DNA of 9,787 nt, from contig JAATGW010000235.1 in NCBI GenBank assembly GCA_015654495.1, forward strand, positions 1-9,787, in the 5' to 3' direction. Source of the DNA: Chitinophagales bacterium. Its GTDB lineage: Bacteria > Bacteroidota > Bacteroidia > Chitinophagales > Chitinophagaceae. The translations under genes were made by a program, and so were the position numbers. Shown piece by piece: positions 1 to 6,883 of the stretch. The notes under the pieces were generated by a model that worked only from the letters and a program-made list of their open reading frames with translations, was not told the DNA's origin and did no database searches. Each line of letters opens with the position of its first letter. Positions within the stretch are counted from its first letter, which is position 1.

Positions 1-7
1 GCCTGCA

Positions 8-136
8 GAGAAAGAGCAAGAGCAAGAGAAAGAAGCGAGAAACAGTAACAGAAACAGTATCAGAAGTAGCCAATAACGCTTATGCATCAAATCTCCAAAC
101 GCCGGCTGTTCACTTCTGCCTACTGCCTTCTGCCTG
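8..136. repeat. Composite intergenic repeat, copy A (GA hexamers + core + CTNCTGC heptamers)
   Basis: This copy starts with a purine-rich tract of roughly 6-bp period (GAGAAA/GAGCAA, then AACAGT/AACAGA variants). It passes into a core at 90-114 (AATCTCCAAACGCCGGCTGT and the next five bases) and ends in 7-bp units CTTCTGC/CTACTGC followed by CTG. The same order of parts recurs at 141-259. The window's first five bases (GCCTG) match the last bases of both copies, so another copy probably lies immediately to the left. No open frame with coding character is visible. It is an intergenic repeat of unknown function downstream of the AraC gene. Confidence 0.8.
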
Positions 137-140
137 AATT

Positions 141-259
141 GAGAAAGAGCAAGAGCTAGAGAAAGAGGAAGAGGTACAGAAACAGATAAAAATGCTTAGG
201 CACTCAATCTCCAAACACCGGCTGTTCACTACTGCCTACTGCCTTCTGCCTACTGCCTG
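141..259. repeat. Composite intergenic repeat, copy B
   Basis: Second copy of the composite repeat. Its first 16 bases (141-156) are identical to 8-23, and its core at 206-230 matches 90-114 at 24 of 25 positions (A instead of G after CCAAAC). The spacing from tract to core is shorter than in copy A, so the two differ by indels in the low-complexity part. The heptamer tail is one unit longer than in copy A. It ends 17 bp from the AraC stop codon. No hairpin-plus-T-run terminator is obvious between the repeat and the gene. Confidence 0.8.
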
Positions 260-276
260 TCAAACAACCAAATCAT

Positions 277-1149
277 TCACGATAAAATTTCAGGACTCTG
301 CAGCATTCGATATTCAGTGGGCGTATAGCCTGTAATCTTTTTGAATATTCTGTTAAAATGAGATAGATTATTAAAACCCGATTGATAGGCAATACCCGCA
401 ATTCCATCTGATTTATCAAACAATAATTTTTGTGCATGATGAACTCTGAGTTCTGACAGAAAAGAAAAATAAGTTTTGCCTGTTCGGGTCCTGAAATATT
501 TGCAGAATGCGATCACCGAAAGATTGGCAATAGCCGCAACTTCTTCAAGTCTGATCTGCCGGTGAAATGCTGAGAAAGTGAATTCAAGTACTTTATTGAT
601 TCGATCACTATCATAAGACTTCCGGTGCTTTCTTCTTACGTCTCCCGATAGGGATTGCAGATCAATATCATTTTCAAAATGTTTCAGGATCGACAGAAAA
701 TGGATCAGCCTGTCGAGCCCTGTACTTTGATTGAGTTGCCGCAATTGCGATATGATCATTGCAGCTTTTGCACCCTTTATCTGAATTGCCTGCTGTGGGT
801 TTTTAAGAACTTCAAGTATCAGCCTTGTTTCAGGCAGATTCCAGAAAACACCGCCGAGCATGTGCTCATCAAAATAAACGGAAATCGTTCTTGCATGCTG
901 TCCATTGGATCCAAATTCTTTATCGTTACGGAATACGTGCGGAAGATTACTACCTGTAACAAAAACATCACCCTGACGGAATCTTCCGATATAATCACCG
1001 GCGAGAACGGTTCCTTCACTTTCCAGAATAGCAGTTATCTGGATTTCCGGATGCTGATGCAAGTGATCATATAATCTTGGCGGCGAATCTTCCTGGATGC
1101 GGAACGCTTCCGGTGAATTTTTCGGGATGTGAAACGGGATTATCCTCAT
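277..1149 (-). CDS. AraC-family transcriptional regulator with N-terminal cupin-like sensor domain
   Basis: A 290-residue DNA-binding regulator. Residues about 24-100 look like an AraC-type cupin ligand pocket (HQHPEIQIT, then RQGDVFVTGSNLPHVFRND). Residues about 202-224 and 249-274 form the two helix-turn-helix units of the AraC/XylS domain, with the typical signature GIAYQSGFNNLSHFNRIFKK and the closing GYTPTEYR. I chose the ATG at 1149 (MRIIPFHIPK); the longer frame starts from a TTG at 1167 and adds six residues with no family support. The gene is divergent from the lyase-dehydrogenase-DUF885 operon, so it is probably its local regulator. The inducer may be hydroxyproline, a pathway intermediate or a sugar; nothing in the sequence decides this. 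Confidence 0.93.
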   Translation of the reverse strand: MRIIPFHIPKNSPEAFRIQEDSPPRLYDHLHQHPEIQITAILESEGTVLAGDYIGRFRQGDVFVTGSNLPHVFRNDKEFGSNGQHARTISVYFDEHMLGGVFWNLPETRLILEVLKNPQQAIQIKGAKAAMIISQLRQLNQSTGLDRLIHFLSILKHFENDIDLQSLSGDVRRKHRKSYDSDRINKVLEFTFSAFHRQIRLEEVAAIANLSVIAFCKYFRTRTGKTYFSFLSELRVHHAQKLLFDKSDGIAGIAYQSGFNNLSHFNRIFKKITGYTPTEYRMLQSPEILS

Positions 1150-1159
1150 CAATACTAAA

Positions 1160-1219
1160 TTAATCAAACATCAATCAATATTCGTAAAAACAGGCTAATA
1201 TAGTACCAAAATTGATTAA
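1160..1219. promoter_or_regulatory. Candidate operator: 8-bp inverted repeat in the divergent regulator/operon region
   Basis: TTAATCAA at 1160-1167 and its exact reverse complement TTGATTAA at 1212-1219 flank 44 bp of AT-rich sequence, which also contains ATCAATCAAT. The pair lies between the AraC gene and the operon it probably controls, where an AraC-type dimer would bind. Eight-base AT-rich matches can arise by chance, so this is only a candidate. Confidence 0.3.
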
Positions 1220-1250
1220 AAATTGACCTCAACTGTTATCACATCCTGCA

Positions 1251-1258
1251 TAAGTTTG
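1251..1258 (+). promoter_or_regulatory. Candidate Bacteroidota -7 promoter box (TAAGTTTG)
   Basis: TAAGTTTG matches the Bacteroidota sigma-ABfr -7 consensus TAnnTTTG exactly and lies 11 bp before the lyase ATG. A TTG at 1223-1225 could serve as the -33 element, but the 25-bp gap is longer than usual. If used, transcription would start only a few bases before the ATG, giving a nearly leaderless mRNA. That is compatible with the absence of a Shine-Dalgarno sequence. Confidence 0.35.
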
Positions 1259-1269
1259 CCAAAAAGTTT

Positions 1270-2184
1270 ATGAAATTTTCCTGGCAAGGTGTATTCCCGG
1301 CACTCCTAACTCCATTTACTGCTGATGACAAACCTGATCTGACCTTATTCGGAAAAAATCTGGATGCTCAGGTTGAAGCTGGTGTTGATGGAATTATCCT
1401 TGGCGGCACCCTTGGCGAAGCGAGCACACTCCAAACCGAAGAGAAAAAGCAGCTGGTGGAATATTCATTAAAAAAGCTGGCCGGGAAAAAACCTGTTGTA
1501 TTGAATATTGCTGAAAGCTCAGGTCGCGAGGCATTGCGTCAGGTGGAACTTGCAAACGAATGGGGTGTTGATGGAATTATGGCCCTGCCGCCGATGAGAT
1601 ATAAATCGGATGCCGGTGAAACCATTGCATGGTTTAAAATGATCGCAGATAAAACTACCCTGCCTGTAATGATTTATAACAACCCGGTTGATTATAAAAT
1701 TGAAGTGACGCCGGATATGTTTGCAGAACTGGCAGAAAAAGAAAATATCAACGCTATCAAGGAATCAACACGCGATGTTACGAATGTGACGAGGATGCGT
1801 AACCGATTTGGAGATCGATTTAAAATACTTTGCGGAGTTGATACGGTTGCGATGGAAGAATTATGTCTTGGTGCTGATGGCTGGGTTGCAGGGCTGGTTG
1901 ATGCATTTCCAAAAGAAACCGTTGCTATCTACCGTCTTGTTAAAGCCGGAAAGATCGCTGAAGCTACCGCTATCTACAGGTGGTTCATGCCTTTGCTGGA
2001 ACTCGATATTCATCCGAAACTTGTTCAGTATATCAAAATGGCAGCTGCAGCTACCGGTATTGGTTCTGAAATTGTGCGCGCCCCGCGTTTGCAGATAACA
2101 GGTGACGAACGCATACAGGTGGAGGCGATAATTGCTGAGGGACTGAAAAACAGACCTGTTCTGCCGGATTATCTTGCGCTGTAG
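1270..2184 (+). CDS. DHDPS/NAL-family lyase, probable pyrroline-4-hydroxy-2-carboxylate deaminase
   Basis: A 304-residue cytosolic TIM-barrel enzyme of the class I (Schiff-base) dihydrodipicolinate synthase family, at full family length. Visible motifs are GGTLGEAST (residues 45-53, the GTTGE-type loop), the catalytic tyrosine Y136 in YNNP, and the Schiff-base lysine K164 in NAIKEST. Residues do not separate DapA from its paralogues. The following semialdehyde dehydrogenase and the nearby hydroxyproline epimerase point to the deaminase that turns pyrroline-4-hydroxy-2-carboxylate into alpha-ketoglutarate semialdehyde and ammonia. An alternative with the same product is 2-keto-3-deoxy-L-arabinonate dehydratase of oxidative arabinose/pentose pathways. 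A biosynthetic DapA is unlikely in this context. It is the first gene of the probable operon, divergent from the AraC regulator. The family is certain; the exact substrate is inferred. Confidence 0.85.
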   Translation: MKFSWQGVFPALLTPFTADDKPDLTLFGKNLDAQVEAGVDGIILGGTLGEASTLQTEEKKQLVEYSLKKLAGKKPVVLNIAESSGREALRQVELANEWGVDGIMALPPMRYKSDAGETIAWFKMIADKTTLPVMIYNNPVDYKIEVTPDMFAELAEKENINAIKESTRDVTNVTRMRNRFGDRFKILCGVDTVAMEELCLGADGWVAGLVDAFPKETVAIYRLVKAGKIAEATAIYRWFMPLLELDIHPKLVQYIKMAAAATGIGSEIVRAPRLQITGDERIQVEAIIAEGLKNRPVLPDYLAL

Positions 2185-2209
2185 TCAAATTTCCGGGAAG
2201 GCAGAATGA

Positions 2210-2225
2210 GGCTCAGAAATGAGCC
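2210..2225 (+). other. Intercistronic RNA hairpin with GAAA tetraloop
   Basis: GGCTCA-GAAA-TGAGCC forms a perfect 6-bp stem closed by a GNRA-type tetraloop, 25 bp after the lyase stop and 60 bp before the dehydrogenase ATG. No T-run follows, so it is not a standard intrinsic terminator. It could stabilise or separate the two messages of the operon. The fold is seen in the sequence; the role is inferred. Confidence 0.5.
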
Positions 2226-2284
2226 GGTAGATTATCCGTATTTTGCCTGTTCTGCGAAAAATAAAATTTAAAATAAATCGACTG

Positions 2285-3775
2285 ATGAACTTTACGGATA
2301 CAGCAATTTCAGATATTGATGGGTTGATAGAAAAATCGTGGACAGCTTTTCATCAATACCGAAAACTACCCTTGTCAGCACGTGCCACATTCATGCGCAC
2401 GATCGCTGAAGAAATGGACCTTGCCGGCGACGACCTGATAGCTACCGCGATGAGGGAGACCAATCTTCCTGAAGCGCGGTTGAAAAGTGAAAGAAACCGG
2501 ACGATGTTTCAACTCCGGAGCTATGGTGAAGCGGCAGAAAGAGGTGATTGGCTGGAAGCAATAATTGACACTGCTGATGATGCGCGCAATCCGCCAAAGC
2601 CCGATATAAGAAAAATGCTTGTACCCCTTGGGCCGGTAGTGGTTTTCGGCGCTTCCAATTTTCCATTTGCCTATTCAACTGCCGGGGGTGATACAGCCTG
2701 TGCTTTTGCGGCAGGTTGTTCTGTTATAGTGAAAGCACACCCAGCGCATCCCGGAACTTCGGCCATTGTTGCAGAAGCGATTCACAAAGCAATATCACGG
2801 TGTGGCTTACCTGAAGATTTATTTATTCATGTATATGGCGCCGGTACAGAAACAGGTAAAACCCTGGTAACGCATCCAAAAGTAAAAGCTGTTGGTTTTA
2901 CCGGTTCATATACCGGTGGAAAAGCATTGTTTGATTGGGCCAACCAGCGCAAGGAACCCATTCCCGTGTTTGCTGAAATGAGCAGTGTAAATCCCGTATT
3001 TCTTTTTCCTGATCAGCTGAAAAAAAATACGGAACAAACGGCGGAATGGTATGGCGGCTCTATCACACTTGGTGTAGGTCAGTTCTGTACAAATCCGGGG
3101 CTTCTTATAGGAATTGCAGGCGACGATCTCGACAGGTTCACCGCCCTGCTTGGAAAAAAAATCAATAGCACTTCACCTGGTAAAATGTTACACCAGGGAA
3201 TTGCTAATGCATATCATGAAAAAAAGCAAACTGCATTATCGCAAAAAGGCAATGAGCTTGTTGCTGAAAGCGAAGTAAAAGCAGCAGCTGATGAAGCCGA
3301 GGCCACTCTTGCCCATACAGTAGCAGATACATTTATCAGCAACCCTGTTTTGCATCAGGAAATTTTCGGCCCTTACTCACTGGTGATCGCCTGTAAGGAT
3401 GAAAAAGAAATGCAGAAAGTGGCTGCCGGACTGGAGGGTCAGCTCACTGCAACGTTGATGGCAACTGAAAACGATATCAGGAATAATGAGGAGCTTGTAG
3501 AAACCATAAAAAATCTCTGCGGCAGGCTGATCGTAAACGGTGTGCCAACCGGAGTAGAAGTTTGCCTGGCTATGCAACACGGCGGACCTTTCCCCGCAAC
3601 TACAGATTCACGCTTTACTTCGGTTGGTGCTGATGGCATAAAGCGGTTCGCAAGGCCGCTAGCATTTCAAAGCTGGCCCGACTCCTTACTTCCCGACGAA
3701 TTGAAAAATGCAAATCCACTGGGTATCATCAGAACAGTAAATAATGAACCAACAAAAAACAGTCTAATCAAATGA
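2285..3775 (+). CDS. NAD(P)-dependent alpha-ketoglutarate semialdehyde dehydrogenase
   Basis: A 496-residue cytosolic aldehyde dehydrogenase that oxidises 2,5-dioxopentanoate (alpha-ketoglutarate semialdehyde) to 2-oxoglutarate. Visible parts are the cofactor-binding turn GFTGSYTGG from residue 204, the general base E231 in FAEMSSVNP, and the catalytic cysteine C268 in GVGQFCTNPG. The EMSSVNP and GQFCTNPG forms, and the early LGPVVVFGASNFPFAYS segment, resemble the KGSADH-type branch rather than generic betaine or succinate semialdehyde dehydrogenases. I start at the ATG at 2285 (MNFTDTAISDID). A TTG at 2243 would add 14 basic, AT-encoded residues that look non-coding. The gene follows the lyase on the same strand, and its stop overlaps the next ATG by 4 bp. 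It serves the last step of either a hydroxyproline or an oxidative pentose/aldarate pathway. Confidence 0.9.
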   Translation: MNFTDTAISDIDGLIEKSWTAFHQYRKLPLSARATFMRTIAEEMDLAGDDLIATAMRETNLPEARLKSERNRTMFQLRSYGEAAERGDWLEAIIDTADDARNPPKPDIRKMLVPLGPVVVFGASNFPFAYSTAGGDTACAFAAGCSVIVKAHPAHPGTSAIVAEAIHKAISRCGLPEDLFIHVYGAGTETGKTLVTHPKVKAVGFTGSYTGGKALFDWANQRKEPIPVFAEMSSVNPVFLFPDQLKKNTEQTAEWYGGSITLGVGQFCTNPGLLIGIAGDDLDRFTALLGKKINSTSPGKMLHQGIANAYHEKKQTALSQKGNELVAESEVKAAADEAEATLAHTVADTFISNPVLHQEIFGPYSLVIACKDEKEMQKVAAGLEGQLTATLMATENDIRNNEELVETIKNLCGRLIVNGVPTGVEVCLAMQHGGPFPATTDSRFTSVGADGIKRFARPLAFQSWPDSLLPDELKNANPLGIIRTVNNEPTKNSLIK

Positions 3776-5511
3776 TCCGGAACCTGCTCGTTATAGTTCT
3801 TCTGTTGCTGCAATTGAAAAATGTCGGCCAGCAGAAAGCGTTGCCGGAAAACAGTACGCTCAGGCTTGTCCTTACTGAAATTGACGAATTCAATAAATCA
3901 GAAAATAAACGAGACAGCAGTTTTTCAAGACCACTTGGTTCGCATGGAGAAGAAGATTACTACCGCAATTACAAATTCTATTATAAGCTCGATAGCTCAC
4001 TAAGAAAACTGGATACATCAGCCTTTTCTTTCGCTGACAGGATCAATTATGAATTGCTGCTTTATAGTTTTGAAGATGATCTTTCAACATGGAAATACAG
4101 GTCATTTCTGAATCCGCTTCTTTCTGATGGCGGTTTTCACTCCTACCTGCCACAAATGGGTTCATCGTCTTACAGTACAAAAAAAGAATACGAAGAGTAT
4201 CTGAAAAAGCTACAGGATATTCCACGCTATGTCGATGAACATTTGTTGCTGATGCGTCGCGGATTAAAAGAGGGAATCAGTCAGCCAAAAATTATTTTTC
4301 CGGGGTATGAAAGCACTTATAACCAGCATATCGTTTCTGTTGCTGATTCAAGCGCATTCTTCAAACCTTTTCTGAAAAAGCCTGAATCAATTTCTGCCGT
4401 AGATTGGAAATCCATTACAGAAGCCGGAAGAAAAACCGTGATAGAAGATGTGATAATGTCCTATAAAAAAATCCGCGATTTTTTTGATAAGGAATACCTG
4501 CCCGCAACAAGAACTACAGTAGGCGCTTCCGATATGCCACAGGGTTCAGCATTTTATCTGGAAAGGATAAAGCACTACACAACGCTGGAAACAAATCCCG
4601 ATGAAGTATATAATACGGGATTGAAAGAAGTGGAGCGCAAACAAAAAGCGATGGAAGAGGTGATGAAGCAGGCTGGCTTCAAAGGCAGCCGGAAAGATTT
4701 CATAGCTTTTCTGCGAACCGACAAACGATTTTATCCCCAGACAGCGGAAGCCTTACTCAAAGAAGCCTCATATATCGCAAAGAAGGCGGATAAAAAACTG
4801 CCGATGCTGTTCGGGAAATTACCACGCCAGCCCTATGGGGTTGAACCTGTACCCGCATCTCTTGCACCTGTTTACACTGCAGGAAGATATTCCGGCGCTC
4901 CAATCAGCAGTAAGCACGCGGGGCATTACTGGGTGAACACCTATAATCTGCCCAGCCGCACATTATACACGCTTGAAGCACTTACTTTACATGAAGCAGT
5001 TCCGGGACATCACCTCCAGATTGCACTGACCCAGGAGCGGGACAACCTTCCGGAATTCCGAAGAAATCTTTATGTGACTGCATTCGGTGAAGGGTGGGGT
5101 CTGTACTCTGAATGGCTGGGTTATGAGATGGGATTTTATGAAGATCCTTACAGTCGTTTTGGACAGCTCACTTATGACATGTGGCGCGCCTGTCGTTTAG
5201 TCATCGACGTTGGCCTTCATGCAAAACACTGGACCCGTCAGCAGGCTGTTGATTATTTATCAGAAAACACTGCTTTATCGATTCATGAAGTCAATACGGA
5301 AGTGAACAGGTATATATCCTGGCCGGGGCAGGCGCTTGCTTATAAAACAGGAGAGCTAACTATAAAAGCTTTGCGTAAAAAAGCAGAACTCGCACTCGGT
5401 GAAAAATTTGATGTGAGAAAGTTTCACGACCTGGTTTTGTCAGAAGGTACAGTTACAATGAATATCCTGAACAAAATGGTCGACAGGTATATTGCAGAAG
5501 CAAATAAATAA
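3772..5511 (+). CDS. Exported DUF885-family metallopeptidase-like protein
   Basis: A 579-residue protein of the DUF885 family at full family length. A basic-then-hydrophobic N-terminus (MIRNLLVIVLLLLQLKNVG) predicts a signal peptide without a lipobox, so it should be periplasmic. The zinc-peptidase-like motif HEAVPGHHLQ starts at H407 (H407, E408, H413, H414), and GEGW (439-442) with E447 follows about 30 residues later, a candidate further metal ligand. This resembles gluzincin-type architecture. No proven general substrate is known to me for the family. Its ATG overlaps the dehydrogenase stop in an ATGA junction, which suggests translational coupling and a related job. A plausible role is releasing hydroxyproline or small hydroxyproline peptides, but this rests only on context. 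It converges on the membrane hydroxylase gene with a 12-bp gap. Confidence 0.88.
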   Translation: MIRNLLVIVLLLLQLKNVGQQKALPENSTLRLVLTEIDEFNKSENKRDSSFSRPLGSHGEEDYYRNYKFYYKLDSSLRKLDTSAFSFADRINYELLLYSFEDDLSTWKYRSFLNPLLSDGGFHSYLPQMGSSSYSTKKEYEEYLKKLQDIPRYVDEHLLLMRRGLKEGISQPKIIFPGYESTYNQHIVSVADSSAFFKPFLKKPESISAVDWKSITEAGRKTVIEDVIMSYKKIRDFFDKEYLPATRTTVGASDMPQGSAFYLERIKHYTTLETNPDEVYNTGLKEVERKQKAMEEVMKQAGFKGSRKDFIAFLRTDKRFYPQTAEALLKEASYIAKKADKKLPMLFGKLPRQPYGVEPVPASLAPVYTAGRYSGAPISSKHAGHYWVNTYNLPSRTLYTLEALTLHEAVPGHHLQIALTQERDNLPEFRRNLYVTAFGEGWGLYSEWLGYEMGFYEDPYSRFGQLTYDMWRACRLVIDVGLHAKHWTRQQAVDYLSENTALSIHEVNTEVNRYISWPGQALAYKTGELTIKALRKKAELALGEKFDVRKFHDLVLSEGTVTMNILNKMVDRYIAEANK

Positions 5512-5523
5512 GTTCTTTGAAAG

Positions 5524-6801
5524 TCAGAGCGCAGTTTCAGGAACATGAGAATGATCTTCCTGGTAATGCCGGAATACGAAGTATAGAGTGATACAGGTTG
5601 AAAGGATAAAGTAGGTCTGAAGGATAACGATAAATACCTGACCATACCTGCCTGCACCAAACCAGTCGCCCGATTGTTGTAATAGATAATAACCGAAAAT
5701 ATTTTTTGCGGTTTCCCAGGCAATGGCGTAGGTATTGCGGTCCATCAGGTCCGTTAATGCATAGACACTCAGAAAAACAAAAGCGCCGTAATAAAATATC
5801 TGTGGTGAACCTATAGCGGCGATATTGGCGAAGAAATAACTCACAAAACCAAGTATGACCAGCAGCTGGAACCAGGCCCAGATATGCAGGCCCTTACTTG
5901 CACGCGGATTGTACTTATCAAAATTGAAAACATCGCCGATCTTTTTAACCGGATATTTTTCAGCAACATCAGCAGGGCGCCAACCCGTGGGCATCATCCA
6001 GATACGGAATTTATCTTTCCAGCTTTGGGTTCTCAGCGCATCTTTGATCAGTAGCAGTACGTGCTGGAAATTTATTTTGATCGGATTCCAGGTTTGTACC
6101 GGACGCGTAATTCCATATACCGGTTTTACATCAGGCAATTCTTCCTGGAAACTGCCAAAAAGTTTGTCCCAGAAAATAAAAATCTGTGAATAATTTTTAT
6201 CGAGATAGATTGGATTGATGGCGTGGTGAACACGATGATGCGATGGAGTCACAATAATTTTTTCAAGAAAACCCATCTTACCGATATGCTGTGTGTGGTA
6301 CCAGAATTGTGCAAAAAGGTGTAAGGGAGCAACAACTACAATCACTATTTCCGGCACACCCAGCAATGCGGCAGGCAACAGGAGAAACGTGAAAATGCGG
6401 AAGAAAACGGAAATACTTTGTCGCAATGCGCAAGCGAGATTGAATTCTTCGCTGCTATGATGGATGATATGATTGTTCCAGAAGAAATTATATTCATGTG
6501 CCACACGATGCACCCAATATCCCGCAAAATCAAGCACCAGAAAAGCAATGATAAACGTAAGAACAGTACCAGGAACATGAACAAGAGCAAGATGTTCCAC
6601 CATCCATTTATAACTGATGATGGCAACGGTCAGACCAAGTACATCCTTGGTGGCATTTGTTATACCTGAACCGAGGCTGGAGATCATATCCATGTTCCGG
6701 ACAGTATCCCTGCCTTTGACAACACCATATAATTTTTCAAGCAGAACCAGGCCCAGGAAAAAGGGCATTGCGATTAGTAATATTTTCCCGTAGGTTTCCA
6801 T
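5524..6801 (-). CDS. Membrane fatty acid hydroxylase/sterol desaturase superfamily protein, AGMO-like
   Basis: A 425-residue integral-membrane di-iron oxygenase of the fatty acid hydroxylase superfamily. The histidine clusters are all present: HRVAHE (H98, H102), HIIHH (H111, H114, H115), HTQH (H169, H172) and HHRVHH (H188, H189, H192, H193). Hydrophobic segments near residues 5-25, 77-96 and 130-165 flank them. A further membrane region at about 307-327, 333-352 and 387-410 forms a C-terminal extension. The block after the last His cluster (NPIYLDKNYSQIF, then WDKLFGSF and a MPTGWRP motif) resembles alkylglycerol monooxygenase (TMEM195) relatives. The likely reaction is O2-dependent hydroxylation of a lipid; the substrate is unknown. 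It lies antisense to the flanking pathway genes and need not belong to them. ATG 6801 is the only sensible start. Confidence 0.88.
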   Translation of the reverse strand: METYGKILLIAMPFFLGLVLLEKLYGVVKGRDTVRNMDMISSLGSGITNATKDVLGLTVAIISYKWMVEHLALVHVPGTVLTFIIAFLVLDFAGYWVHRVAHEYNFFWNNHIIHHSSEEFNLACALRQSISVFFRIFTFLLLPAALLGVPEIVIVVVAPLHLFAQFWYHTQHIGKMGFLEKIIVTPSHHRVHHAINPIYLDKNYSQIFIFWDKLFGSFQEELPDVKPVYGITRPVQTWNPIKINFQHVLLLIKDALRTQSWKDKFRIWMMPTGWRPADVAEKYPVKKIGDVFNFDKYNPRASKGLHIWAWFQLLVILGFVSYFFANIAAIGSPQIFYYGAFVFLSVYALTDLMDRNTYAIAWETAKNIFGYYLLQQSGDWFGAGRYGQVFIVILQTYFILSTCITLYFVFRHYQEDHSHVPETAL

Positions 6802-6830
6802 AAAAGAAAAATGGAGAATCGTTGAAACAA

Positions 6831-6838
6831 CAAAAGTA
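6831..6838 (-). promoter_or_regulatory. Candidate Bacteroidota -7 box for the membrane hydroxylase gene
   Basis: On the minus strand TACTTTTG matches TAnnTTTG exactly, ending 29 bp before the hydroxylase ATG. No convincing -33 TTG lies at the usual distance upstream, so support is limited to the single box and its position. Confidence 0.35.
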
Positions 6839-6850
6839 AAAAATTAAATC

Positions 6851-6866
6851 CGGGAATTCCATCCCG
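6851..6866. promoter_or_regulatory. Dyad CGGGA-N6-TCCCG in the divergent promoter region
   Basis: CGGGA at 6851-6855 and its reverse complement TCCCG at 6862-6866 form a 16-bp dyad, 17 bp before the epimerase ATG and 49 bp before the hydroxylase ATG. GC-rich arms stand out in an AT-rich spacer. It could be an operator or a short hairpin in the epimerase leader. No copy is visible in the AraC/lyase spacer, so it is not clearly the site of the AraC protein. Confidence 0.3.
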
Positions 6867-6883
6867 TTTCAATACCGTTTTAT

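Noticed and set aside
1..276. Insertion sequence or transposon end
   Set aside because: There is no transposase fragment, no terminal inverted repeats and no target duplication, only direct low-complexity repeats.
655..1074. 139-residue open frame on the + strand, antisense to the AraC gene
   Set aside because: It lies wholly inside the well-supported regulator gene, shows no recognisable domain, and its composition fits a shadow of the opposite strand.
1150..1167. TTG start for the AraC regulator
   Set aside because: The ATG at 1149 gives MRIIPFHIPK, a natural start; the extra six residues have no support.
2243..2284. Upstream TTG start for the semialdehyde dehydrogenase
   Set aside because: It adds 14 basic residues from AT-rich intergenic sequence. 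The ATG at 2285 starts at the normal family position.
5512..5523. Terminator between the convergent DUF885 and membrane hydroxylase genes
   Set aside because: Only 12 bp separate the stop codons, and no stem with a T-run is visible there.
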